Shown piece after piece: positions 50,824-62,466 of a stretch of 64,000 bases of DNA. Made by a program: the position numbers and the translations under genes. Position 1 is the first letter of the stretch, and each line of letters opens with the position of its first letter. A model generated the notes under the pieces. It ran no database searches, was not told the origin of the DNA, and saw nothing but the letters and a program-made list of their open reading frames with translations. Origin of the DNA: Gloeopeniophorella convolvens (taxonomy: Eukaryota > Basidiomycota > Agaricomycetes > Russulales); contig WTXD01000061.1 of assembly GCA_022496205.1 (NCBI GenBank), positions 87,315-151,314 on the forward strand. The letters are read 5' to 3'.

Positions 50824-51258
50824 GCGCGGGGCGCGTGCCGCGGTGATCGATGATCTGTCTAGTGTTAGTTACTGCTGTTGCACGTTTTGTTTTTGGTTGT
50901 CTACGATGCGTTGCTGCCTGCCACTGCCTATTTTGCACGCGTTTGTATATTTGTCTGTGCGGGAAAAGTACACGGGGCGCGAGGCGCGGCGAGCGGCGGG
51001 GCTAAGCAAGTACTGGTACTACTAACTAACTGACTACTAACCGGGTTACTAACTAACTAAGTATGGCGGTGGGGCGGGGGGCGGCAGGGGCGTGGATAAG
51101 CTACGTAGGCAATGCGCGGGAGGTCTACAGTGATAAGTTACGGTACAGGTGTGCTGCGGTGCGCGGTGTGCAGGAGACCCGGGGAGACAAGGAGGTACGC
51201 AGGTGGCGGTGACGCGCGGCAGCGGGCATGCGCGGAGGAGGGGCGGGGCGGGGCGGTA
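50824..51258. other. Intergenic region between convergent NUP37 and the Zn2Cys6 gene
   Basis: 435 bp. A small repeat of ACTAAC units (about 51018-51062, such as TACTAACTAACT) is the only structured feature; elsewhere nothing is seen. Confidence 0.4.
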
Positions 51259-54200
51259 CTACAGCCCGTACCCCGGCGCGTTCGTGTGCATAAGGTGGTA
51301 CGCATACGGCTGGTGCCCCCCAACGCCGCGCGCGCCTGCGTACCCCTGGTGGTGCGCCTGCTGCGCCGCCTGTGCGGGCGATGGTGCGGGTTGCTGTTGC
51401 TGTGGCGGCGGCGGCGCGGGCGGGCCACCCGGCGAGGGCCCGGGGCCCGCGTACGCGGTCGTCTGGTCGACCGCCTCGCCAAAGCCGAGATCGCGGAACA
51501 TGTTGTTCCAGTAGCGCATGTCGTCCGACTGCGGGTGCGTGTGTGCGTGGCTGTGTGGGTGCGGGTGCGCATGCGCGTACGGCGGGGGCGGCGCGCCGTT
51601 CGCGTACGGCGACGTGCTCGCGGGTGGTGGTGCTGGTGGCGGTGGCGCCTGCGCCTGCGCCTGTGCCTGCGGGGGCTGCGGCTGCGGCGCGCTTGCCGCG
51701 GCGCGCGCGTCGACCTGCATTGCCTCGTGCGACGACGGCGGCATGCCCGCCGGCGCAGACGCGATGCTGTACGAGAACGGGCGGTGCACGTTCTGCGTCG
51801 CCTGCATGTCCTCGATCATTTGCTGTGGGTAGACTGCCGGTGGCGGCGGCGGCGTCACCTGCGAGCCGGCCGACAGCGTCGAGTCGCGCCGTGGTTCTGC
51901 CGCGGCACAGAGCGTCAGCCTTGCGCAGGGCGGTGATGCAGGCGGGGCGGGGTACGTACGGCGGGCGTGCGTGTCATCCCAAGTCTTGTGCTGCTGCGAG
52001 CGGAAGATGTCCTGCGCGACGAGCTCGCGCAGGAAGCGCGCGTGGTACGCTGCGGCCGTGCATGCCGGCGAGAGGTGCGACGCCTCCTCGTACGCGTCCG
52101 CCGTCTTCGAGATGATCGAGTGGATCTCGTTCGTCGCGCCTTCATGCAGCTCGGCGAGCGTCTTGGAGCTGCGGAGGAGCTGGGAAGAGGGCAGTCAGGC
52201 GACCGGGAGGCGCTCGGAGATACAGCTGGACCCAGGTACCTTCAACAGGAAGACGGCAGAGTATGCTGTCATGACCGTAATGGAATCCTGTCCGTAACGC
52301 TGGGACGGGATCAGTGTTCCGCTCTTCACACGCAGCCTCGGGGGCGCGGCGCACCAGCATGCTCATAGACGCAAAGTCGTTTGAGACGATCTGCAGGTTG
52401 TCCTTCGCGCTTGTGTAGCACGCCGAGAGCGCCTGCACGCTGGGCGTCGTGCGGCTCGACTGCGCACACACACATACCCCTACGATCAGCACCCGGATCA
52501 ATGAACGATGTGAATCGGATACTTACGGGGGACATAGCCGCTTGAATGCCGAAACTGTTCAGGAAAAGTCGCACATGCAGCCGGAAGAAGCTGAGGAACG
52601 ACATGTGGAATGTCTCGCCGTTGGCGCGCCGCATTTCATGGTGCCAGGTGTCCATCCATTGAGTCAGCTTGCCATTGCAGTTGCGCAGTAGTACTTCCTT
52701 GTTGACGTCCATATGTGCCGCGCCTGGGATGCCCTTGTGCAGATAGAAGACGTCTGTGGTCTCTGCCTGCGTTCAGAAGAACCAGGATTAACGGTATGCC
52801 GGGCGGCTCCGCGGAGTCACTCACGGCAATTCGGCGCAATTGGACAAAGGCAGCTACGATCACGTCCTCCGGACGTAGCGGACTGCCCCCTTCTTCGTGC
52901 CAAGTCGCCGAGTGTCGAACGAGGTCGTCCTAACCGCGGGTTATGAGTAAGCGTGGCCCACCGTGGCCGATCATGAATTGGCTCACCTCGGGCAGCATCC
53001 ATTGACGCCCCGTTTGCATGCTCAGACTCCGGTCGTGCACAAACAGGACAAGATACGTCCGCTCGCGATTGCGTCGTTCTTGGAGCTGTAGTTCCGTCTC
53101 GTTCGGAGGTGGCGAAGGCAGATATCGATTGAGGCCCAATTCAACGGACATCCGACAAGCCTATGCGGGCCGGTGTGAATAGGAAGCATCAATCCAGCAG
53201 GGGATCACACACCAGACCGATGTACATCCATGTTCGCTGCCACACATGAGTCTAACCTTCTAAAAATATGTGCCAAGGGGCTTACTGTGTCCTCGGGCTC
53301 TTTCCAATAGGTGAGACACGCGAAAGCCTGGACCACCTCGACAGACTTCCAGTTTTCGGTAAACGCACGGATGGCAAATTCGTGAGCAAGCTTCTGACAC
53401 GGCTTGAACGATTCCGGCTTGAAGAATTTGCAGCCTGCCATAATGAGAACTGTGAAGAGGAATGGCGACCTTGTGCGGACATAGTCGGGTGTGTGCAAGG
53501 CAGGGTCAAAGAGGTTGACAAAGGGATTCAGGCGCAAGAACACCAAGTCAAAGAGAACTTTGGCGTTAGACTCGTCCAAGATGCCAGCAGCGACGGGGTC
53601 TTTTAGAGAAGGCAGCGCAGAAGGGCTCGCAGCCTGAGTAGGGGCAGCCGAGTTAGATCGATCTGACTTGAGGGTTGCAGGAGGCGTCTCGTGTGGGGGA
53701 TTGAGGATGGTCTTGAAGAAGGAATGGCGCTGATTCTCCCTGCGGATAAGATCAGCAGGGAACATGCCCTCCTGTTTTCCTTCGCTGTCGTCGTCTTCGT
53801 CGTCTGTTGTCGAACGCCGCTTGGGATCAGCGCGCTCGTCCCCATTGTAGTGAGAAGGTAGGTTGAGAGGGGGTAGGTCGTCCGCATAGTCAGGAGACCG
53901 GTAGGGATCACCCGGACGGATGCGGGCCTCTGCCCGGTGCGTACGCGAATCGGTAGGAGACACAGACGAGGCTGCAGGATCGAGGGTCTGAGATTTCAAC
54001 TTGGCATTGTTGAGTCCCTTCTCGAGGCGTCTCAACATTTTGGAAGCCTCGGATAGCCTGCATATAGACATAAGAGAGCCTTACGCGCCATCGAAAGAGG
54101 GACGGACTTTGAACCCGGTTTACGACCGCGCCGATGTCTCTCAAATACGCACCTGCAGCGAGAGGCGTTTTAGCGGGGGGAGACGCTCGGGGAAGGGTTA

Positions 54201-54505
54201 CATACTCAACGCCGGTGCGCCTGCAGCGTTGACAAGGCTGCGTGCCATCCTCTGCGCCGACGCACTTCATCTGATCGAGACGTGATGAGAGGGGGAGCCT
54301 AGGAGCAAAAATAAAGATGCAAACTTTGGCAGCGCGGCATACTGTGCACGCGCGAGCGCCTCTGACGACGGGAGCCTTTCCGCTGGGGAGGAGAAGGAGC
54401 TGAGGAGAGGCAAAAGGGGAGAGGCGGACGGGGCACAACATACGAGGACTTTGGTTGCTGGTCATCCTGCTGGTCGGTTGAGACCGGCTCTTGAGGAGAA
54501 TCCAT
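51259..54505 (-). CDS. Zn(II)2Cys6 fungal transcription factor
   Basis: Gal4-type regulator with a fungal_trans domain; target genes unknown. Thirteen exons: 54505-54444, 54382-54325, 54270-54206, 54152-54108, 54057-53286, 53236-53213, 53160-52987, 52929-52825, 52766-52527, 52459-52355, 52299-52240, 52179-51960 and 51896-51259; 855 residues, in frame. The zinc cluster is spread over three exons (CTVCRAAKMKC, then PCQRCRRTGVEC; spacing C-x2-C-x6-C-x9-C-x2-C-x6-C), followed by basic RHRRGRKPGSK and the helical linker KMLRRLEKGLNNAK. The middle homology region contains RTWMYIGLACRMSVELGLNR and YLVLFVHDRSLSMQTGR. Exon six is only 24 nt. The C terminus is rich in Pro, Gln and His, typical of activation regions. 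Confidence 0.92.
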
Positions 54506-56728
54506 CTGTGCCAAAGGAGATGAGCCGGAGGGCGGTGCCGGCAGGGAAGGTAGGGCAGTGTGGCAGACTGGAAGATGGTGCAATCAAAACGAGACGAGAT
54601 GTAAGTGGGGCGGGAAAGGGTTGGACAGTGCCTGGGCTCAAAGAAAGGACGAGGAGGGATGAGCAGAGAGGGCTCACGGGCGAGCGAGCCAACTCGTAAC
54701 TCTCCCGCAGAGCCAAGTTCTCTCCAAGCGCCCAATCCGGCGAATTACCCCTTCAAGACTCAAGTTGCCGGCCGGCTCCTTTTCCGGGGCCCAATCATCT
54801 CGTCATCATCATCCTTTCCCCGCCCGCTCCCGGCCTTCCCCCTCCTCAACTTCATGGCCACCCCTGCGCTACGCCACGCTCTAGCTGGACGCAGTTTCTG
54901 CTCCTGGGGTCATGGAGGGCCGCAGCTAGCTGCTTGCCCGGCAGCGTTGCCGAGGGCACACCGACTGCCGGCGTTGCGGCCGTGCCTTGATTCCGCGGCC
55001 GGCGTCCTGTGACGGTTCTTGCCAGAGATCACCGATGGCCTTCGAGATGCGATCGCAGCTCAAAACGTGACCCAAGTTGCCTCCGCTCTCCTCCCTCATA
55101 AGGCTTACCCGTCGGCGAATGTAACATCAGCCCACCACGACAATGCCTACATTTACGCAATCCGCCGTCCCAGCATTTGTCCGCCATCGAGTGGCTCATA
55201 GTAGAGTTGTGCTCTTCACTGCGCCTGAGATCGATTTCGAAGCACTCAATGCACGGATCACGCTACGGCCATCACTGAATGAGACCTTGTGGGACAAGTC
55301 CCCAGCGCTGCAGATCGTCCATTTTTTGTCGCGCGCCCCTCCCTGCATTGAAGCGATCGTCGGAAAGACAAATATTATTTTCTTCCTTCCACCACCACTA
55401 CGCCGCATACGGGCACCTTTGCCTCCGCTTTTGGCGGCTCAGCCTGACGTTTACAGACTCGATTCGACCGAGAGTGATCCAGCAACAACTCGGACCTGAT
55501 GATGGATCTCATCTCCTCTCACGGGTCCTCGTTTGATAGGTCCGGACTTTGGCCCTCTGCCACCCTCGCCGCTGCAACCCCGGATTCCTGAAAGCAGCCG
55601 CACGAGAATGACCTACCCACAGCCTATTGGCACGGTGAGCGCCCACCGCAAATTCTTTGGTTAGCGCTACGCACACCGGTATGTTTAGGATTCAGCGTCT
55701 TCACGAAAGTGACTACCGGCCCCAGTATCATGTGAGACGCCTCGTGCTTCCCCTTCTCCGACCCGAGCCTGATACGTAGAGGCACGGTGGTACTTATGTA
55801 ACATGCCTCCGGAAGCTTCTATGCAGGTCACCAAAACAAGGCTACGCCTGCCCCAGGAAAACCCCGACGAACAACGGAGGTTCGCTGGGCTTCTCCGCGT
55901 CTAATCAGCCGCTCATGGCCACCGAGCACCTTAGCGCATGCATACATTTTCGGCACAATCGCGTGCGGATGTCCTGTTTGCGGCAATGTCAAGCCCATGG
56001 CCAGCCTGGGAAATAGGTCTCGTACAAAGCCTTACGTAGCTCGCTGAAGTTCAGTCTGCAACCCTTGTTTTCAGCCTAGATCAGTCGCCTGACCGCTCAC
56101 AGTGCGTTGTCATGGGCCCACAAAGTGAGTACAAACAAAGCATCACGAGGCGGCAACCACATTCCCGGCCTGCCTGTGCCAGCCCAAGGGTGGGTTGCAT
56201 GGCTGCCAGTAGCTGCCAGTGGGCTACTACGGCACCAAGGCGCAAACCAACAAGTCCCTCGATGCGGCACAAACCAACCCGCCGGCACACCCAGACCCAA
56301 AACGACGTAAGAAACGGGAGAAAATGAAAACGAGCCAGGCACCATTTTCGGTCAATTATACCCTATCATATTGTCCGGGAAGTTGCCGTTGTGGATCGGC
56401 ACGGTATCGGGCGTCGCGGAGAGATTGCGTTGACGTTGCCAAATCAAATGCATCTGAGGGCCTTATCGGCCTGATGCGTAGCCAGCTCAGCTGTGCGTGC
56501 GATGGAATTCTGATTTCGCGTCTGGCCCGTGCGTTAGCCGGTGGGTACCAACGGCTCCAGCGATGCACCGACTTCAAGGAGTCAACAGTGCGTCACACAG
56601 TCCGTTCATCAATCGATCATTGTCGCTTGGGTTTGTCGTATAGACGGCATCATGAAGATCTTACAGGGGTACCCACCTGAATTGTTCGTGAAACACACGC
56701 GTGCGATGGAAGATGTCCAGACGTGCAG
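54506..56728. other. Intergenic region upstream of the Zn2Cys6 gene up to the retrotransposon
   Basis: About 2.2 kb. The first 400 bp should contain the regulator's promoter (CT-rich tract 54818-54850). A 118-codon frame at 55143-55499 (begins MPTFTQSAVPAFVRHRV) is not recognised and has no intron support. The rest shows no feature. Confidence 0.35.
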
Positions 56729-57025
56729 TGTTACGGCTCTACGTACTGCCCTACTATTTTCTTTATCTCTTTCCTTTTTCGTACGGTACGCGCCTCGTTC
56801 TCGCGCCGCGCCGCTCGTCTCGTCTCCTCGTTCCCTTGCGCCGCATCGCCTCTTTGACTCCTCGCGCCTCGTTTACGACTACAAGGATCCCTCTCCTTGC
56901 CTTATGCAAACCTCTCTGTACGATATGGCTGTGCCTCGTCGAGTATTTAAGGACAAGCTCGCTCGCTCTGTAGACTTAAGCTTGTCCTCCTGTATTCTCC
57001 AGTACAGTAGCTACAGCGCGAATAC
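56729..57025 (+). repeat. 5' LTR (right boundary approximate)
   Basis: Starts TGTTACGG; matches the 3' LTR for all 186 bases visible there. A TATTTAA box lies near 56943. The end is placed at TAGCTACA near 57025 because LTRs end in CA; no primer binding site was recognised with confidence. Confidence 0.7.
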
Positions 57026-57425
57026 GAGTCCCTTCTCTCCTCTATCCTCAGTCCGAGCGACCCGATTGGTCGCCTATCGTCACCACGTCCCAGCCCATCG
57101 AAGAGGATCCACGCGGATCCACGACTCTGACTCCAACAGAACCCTTCGTCGCAGCAAGTCCCGACTGGGAGCCCCGACGCGAACCCGAACCGTCCGTGCC
57201 CAGCGACGACGATTCGACGCCCGAACCTGAGTCGCGCACGAACGTTACACTAGGACAAGCTTTCCTAGCTCTCACCCCGGGACGAAACGAACCCCTTGAT
57301 CAGCACCGCTACCGTTTGCTCAGCTAGAGCAACCCATCGAAGTTCGAGGAACCGAACAACACTGGAACCGACGTCTCGGTCACTACAAGACATTCTCTGA
57401 ATCTGGGCGCCCCCACCGAACCTAC

Positions 57426-58823
57426 TTGCGGCCGGACTACACTTGGGTGTATCTCCAACTTGACGAACGCACCCTTACGTTCTCAATTACCGACGAACAT
57501 CTCGCAGAAGTTCCGTACCCGGAACACATTCACCAGTACTTCCAAGAAGTTGCACAAGCATCGCAACTAACCGAACAAATTGCACCTGGCCGACTCATCG
57601 ACCAAATCCAACAAGAAGACGAACATCACATCGAAGCACGTCGTGAAACTGAAACCGAATCAGTAATCGAATCAGTCGCTGCCATCCAACTCAACAGTAT
57701 GTCGGTCAACGTAACCAACACGACCCCGGCCCCAACTCGCACTTCCAACGGCAAACTAGCCGGTGAAGCTCCCATCCTATTCAATGGGAAATCCGAATTC
57801 TACCGCGCATTCATGCGCCAGTTCGAGTTGCTCTGTCAACTCAACTCAGGAGTCGACCTCGTCGACCAACCAATGAAGCGAGTCACGCTCGCACTCACAT
57901 ACTTCAGAGGCCCTGTCATCGAAGACTGGGTCGTAGAGAAACTCGCCTGGCTTGCCAAAGTCAGAGCACAGAAGGCGACCGACCCAGCTGATCCACCAGC
58001 CACGCCAGACGAAGCATGGGACAAGTTCAAGGAAATGGCGGACGAGAAATTCCTCGATCGCGCATCGGCCACCCGTGCCCGCACCATCCTCAAGGTCATG
58101 GGATGGATCCCCAGAGCCGAAAGCTTCGACTCCTACGTGGGACGCTTCCGGACCACAGCACGCCGCGCTGAATACGACCTCAACGATGTCGAACTCATTC
58201 GCATCTTTCTACGAGGACTCCCGGAGGCCCTAGTTGTCCGCGTGGTCGAACGAGCGGACGATCCCTTCGGCCATAACAACGCCAAACCCAAGTGGAAATT
58301 CGACCAATGGACCAAGGAGCTGTCCAAGCAACAAGATCACCGTGCCGAAATCAACGACATCTTCAGGAAGGAAGATCGACCGCTCCAACCACGCTTCCAA
58401 CCCCGCCCAAACAACGGGAATCAAGGAGGGTATAGACCACGACCCCGCAACGATGACGTGGTACCAATGGACGTCGACTCGATCCAAACAGACACGATCA
58501 ATACCAACCAAAGGCAGACCGAACAGAGAGGTCCGCGCCTATCCGAAGAAGAACGGCAAAGGTACTTCGCCGAAGGACGCTGCTTCAAATGTGGAAATCG
58601 AGGCCATATGTCTAGGGCTTGCCCTAAGACACAAGGACGTCCTGCAACGGCTCGCAAAATCGCGACCAAGGACGAGGCCAAACCACCATACTACGACCAG
58701 CGCCAACATACTCCGACCCCGGCCGAATTCGCGGCATACATAAACAAGGCTTCTATCGAAGACAAAGAAGCATTCTGCAAGGTTCTCTATGACGACACGG
58801 AGCTCAAAGGGGAGGATTTTTGA
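57426..58823 (+). CDS. gag: Retrotransposon Gag (N terminus extends upstream, frame broken)
   Basis: Capsid/nucleocapsid protein. The gag core includes ILFNGKSEFYRAFMRQFELL and FLRGLPEALVVRVVERA. A zinc knuckle CFKCGNRGHMSRAC (C-x2-C-x4-H-x4-C) near the end binds RNA. Upstream, 57060-57330 is open in another frame with an acidic, Pro-rich translation (SVPSDDDSTPEPESRTNV) that likely is the true N-terminal part, separated by a one- or two-base slip near 57330. It ends DTELKGEDF at a run of five T bases followed by TGA. Confidence 0.88.
   Translation: MRPDYTWVYLQLDERTLTFSITDEHLAEVPYPEHIHQYFQEVAQASQLTEQIAPGRLIDQIQQEDEHHIEARRETETESVIESVAAIQLNSMSVNVTNTTPAPTRTSNGKLAGEAPILFNGKSEFYRAFMRQFELLCQLNSGVDLVDQPMKRVTLALTYFRGPVIEDWVVEKLAWLAKVRAQKATDPADPPATPDEAWDKFKEMADEKFLDRASATRARTILKVMGWIPRAESFDSYVGRFRTTARRAEYDLNDVELIRIFLRGLPEALVVRVVERADDPFGHNNAKPKWKFDQWTKELSKQQDHRAEINDIFRKEDRPLQPRFQPRPNNGNQGGYRPRPRNDDVVPMDVDSIQTDTINTNQRQTEQRGPRLSEEERQRYFAEGRCFKCGNRGHMSRACPKTQGRPATARKIATKDEAKPPYYDQRQHTPTPAEFAAYINKASIEDKEAFCKVLYDDTELKGEDF
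58816..58823 (+). promoter_or_regulatory. Candidate -1 frameshift site between gag and pol
   Basis: Gag reads GAT TTT TGA here while pol is open in the -1 frame from the same T run (TTG ATA GGC). A slip on the five T bases would fuse Gag to the protease. This is inference; element fusion by sequencing error cannot be excluded. Confidence 0.4.
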
Positions 58824-61800
58824 TAGGCTCAGGAACTTCGATCCTTCCACGAGCCCTCTTCAAGACTGATGTATTTGTACCATTAGACAACGCAATTCGA
58901 GTTCTTTTGGCTATACGAACATCAGAGAAACGGATCGACAGCGTAGCGCTCATCGACAGCGGCGCTACAGACAACATAATAAGCCAAGAACTGGCTTACC
59001 GACACCACCTACCACTACAAACACTCCAACGACCACGCGTTATACGAAACGCAGACGGAACCCGAAACAAAGCGGGCAGCATCACCCACTTCGTTGAACT
59101 ATCGGCCACCGCTTCAGGACGAACCCAAACGCAGAAGTTCTACGTCTCGAATATTGGCAAAGAACAAATCATTCTTGGGTATCCCTGGCTCAAAGCGTTC
59201 GAACCCAAGATCGAATGGGCCAAATGCAGACTAGCAGAAGACGTACACCCTATATCCCTATCCACCCCAGACGCCCATCGCGCGCGAGTGGTCCCTTCGT
59301 CAAAAAGGGAGGAAGGCGAACCAAATGGAAATACCACGTACAAAGTGGCACAAGCCTTAGGGCGCAGGAATCGACCCAATTTCCCTGGAAGAAGGAGACG
59401 AAGTATATCTGGGAATACCACCAACAGAAACCACCGTCAATCGCATCTCGCAAGCACAGCAAATGGCAGAGGCAGCAACGCCTATCACGACAACCAGTAT
59501 TCCCCCGGAATACCAGCAATACCACAAAGTCTTCAGCGAAGAAGCGGCCCAACGGTTCCCTGATCCCCGACCATGGGATCATGCAATAGATCTCAAAGAC
59601 ACGCTCCCCCGGAACTGAATTGTAAAGTGTACCCGCTCTCGCCATCGGAACAAGAAGCTCTAGACAAATTCGTCAAGGAACACCTCGACAAAGGCTACAT
59701 CCGATCCTCCGGCTCTAAATACGCGTCACCCTTCTTCTTTGTCAAGAAAAAGGATGGAAAACTACGCCCGGTGCAGGACTACCGACGACTAAACGAATAT
59801 ACCATCCGGAATCACTACCCTCTCCCCCTCATGAAGAACTAATCCACAAGTCCAACATGCAAAGATCTTCACCAAGTTCGACGTACGATGGGGGTACAAC
59901 AACATCCGAATCAAAGAAGGTGATCAATGGAAGGCAGCGTTCAAAACCAACCGAGGACTATTCGAACCATGGTCATGTTCTTTGGATTAACGAACTCGCC
60001 TTCACCTTCCAAACGATGATGAACGAAATCTTCAAGGAAGAAATCGACTCCGGACTGGTGATCATTTATATGGATGACATACTCATCGCAACCCCAAACG
60101 ACATGAACTACACCGCAAAATGGTACACCGCGTACTCGCCAAACTACAAGACAACGACTTGTACCTAAAACCGGAGAAATGTACCTTGAGGCGGACCGAG
60201 TGGAGTACCTGGGAGTAGTGATCGACGGAAACGGACTAGCCATGGACCCGATCAAAGTCAAAGGATCGCGGACTGGCCAATACCCAAGTCGGTCAAACAC
60301 GTCCGAGCCTTTCTAGGCTTCGGTAACTTCTACCGCCGGTTCATTAAAGACTTCGGAAAGATCGCACGACCCCTTAATGACCTCACGAAGAAGGAGAACC
60401 CCTGGCATTGGGGACAACAGGAACAAACGCGTTCGAACAACTGAAGCGCGCTTTCCTCGACAAACCCGTCTTACGACACATAAACCACGACCTTCCCTTC
60501 TTCTTAGAGACCGACGCATCCGCGTTTGCCACAGGAGCGGTCCTGTCCCAAGAAAAGGAAGACGGCAAGCGACATCCTGTCGCATATTATTCAAGTTCGT
60601 TCACACCTCCGGAACGAAATTACGACATCTACGACCGAGAATTGCTGGCGGTGATCAAAGCCCTCAAAGAATGGAGACATCATCTCGCAGGAGCGCTTCA
60701 CCCAATCACAATCCTTACGGACCATCAAAATCTCTTGTACTTCCGACAAGCTCGGAAGGTAACAAGGAGACAGGCGCGCTGGCATGAAGAACTAGCCGAC
60801 TTCGATTTCGTGATCAAACACGTACCCGGACGCGATCACACCCCAGCGGATGCGCTATCTCGACGACCAGATCACGACGACGGGAGTCAAGATAACGAAA
60901 ATACCATCCTCCTACCAGAGGAAGTATTTGTCCACCTTGCTGAACTCCCGCAGACGCAACGCTAGAAGAACGAGTCCAATACCAACAACGACTAGAACGA
61001 ACAAGTATGCCCCCACAGTATACGGAGAAGAATACCGGCTGGATAGAAAACGCACAAGGAGCACGATGGGTACCCGACAACAAGCGCTTAAACAAGAATC
61101 GTGAGACAATATCACGATCGACCAAGCGCCGGACATCCAGGAATCCACAAAACCCAAGAAAAGGTCAAACAACATTGGCATTGGGTAGGAATCAACGAAT
61201 TCGTGCAAAAATACGTACAAGGATGCGCCGACTGCCAAAGGATGAAAGTTCTGACTCACAGACCAAAAGTCGAACTCATGCCGATCGAACCGGAGCAACA
61301 AACCACTCCCTTCAGACACGTCGCAATGGATTTCATCACGAAATTACCCAAGTCCAACGGTTACGACTCAATATTCGTCGTAGTCGACCACGACAGCACG
61401 AAAGGAGCAGTGTTCATACCCTGCAAGAAGCTATGACGGCGACCGATGTCGCAAACTCTACATCGACCACGTCTTCCGACGATTCGGCCTACCGGCAAGC
61501 ATCATCTCCGATCGAGACACGCGGTTCACGGCCCACTTCACCAAGGAACTCTGCAAGAAATTGCAGATCAAACAAAAAATGTCCACAGCTTACCACCCAC
61601 AAACAGACGGACAAACTGAACGAGTAAACCAAGAACTCGAACAGTATCTCCGATTCTGGGTAAACGGACGACAAAATGATTGGGCAGATTGGTTACCGCT
61701 CGCCGAGTTCGCGCATAACTCAAACCAACACTCCGCCACGAACAAAACCCCATTCGAAGTCATGATGGGGTACCGACCAGACGATACCGGAAGCACAGCC

Positions 61801-62399
61801 GGAACATCACGATTACCAGGAGTCACTGAACGACTCCAACGAATCAACGACATCCGACACGACGCACACCTTGCCCTCAAATGGGCAAGCACGAGAATGA
61901 AGAACGACGAGGAGGAACAACCCCCTCGTTGCAAGAAGGTCAACACGTGTGGCTAGAGGGTAAGAACCTTCACACAGCATACCCCACTGCAAAACTAGCA
62001 CCACGCCGCCACGGACCATTCAAGATAACGAAGAAGTTATCCCCTGTCTCCTTCCAGCTCGCCCTTCCCACTCATTTTCGTATCCACAACGTGTTTCACG
62101 CCTCGTTGTTGACGCCATACAACGAGACGACCGAACACGGACCCAACTTCACACCACCACCCCCTGACCTTATCGACGGAGAAGAGGAGCAAGAGATAGA
62201 AGCCATCCTCAACTCTCGTGTTTTCCGCAGGAAAATCGAGTACCTCATCAAGTGGCTCGGCTTCCCAGACGCCGAGAATGAATGGATTCCAGCAAGCCTC
62301 ATGCATGCACAGGAGGCAATCGAAGCGTTTCACAAAACGCACCCCGACGCACCAGGACCGGCCCTTTATCCCACGAAGCAACGAGGACGTCGCTCTTAA
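58820..62399 (+). pseudogene. pol: Pol polyprotein: protease, RT, RNase H, integrase, chromodomain (frame broken many times)
   Basis: Domains in order: aspartic protease with LIDSGATDNII (about 58945); RT with [31 protein letters not shown] and catalytic IIYMDDILIA (about 60063); RNase H including FFLETDASAFATGAVLSQ, ITILTDHQNLLYF and HTPADALSRRPD; integrase HHCC zinc region (CADCQRMK, about 61224), core VAMDFITKLPKS, AYHPQTDGQTERVNQELEQ; then HASLLTPYNE and a chromodomain (IEYLIKWLGFPDAENEWIP, about 62240). The frame changes at least eight times by single bases (for example near 59300, 59600, 59850, 59960, 60130, 60290, 61430). Either the copy is defective or it shares the one-base deletions seen in host genes here. 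Confidence 0.9.
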
Positions 62400-62466
62400 A
62401 AGGGGGGGTAATTTCTCATCTTTTCGTCAGACTCCCCGGTCTACAACAACTCGAGCACTTCCTACC

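Noticed and set aside
55143..55499. 118-codon plus-strand frame upstream of the retrotransposon
   Set aside because: Not recognised and without intron or promoter evidence; kept only as a remark in the intergenic entry.
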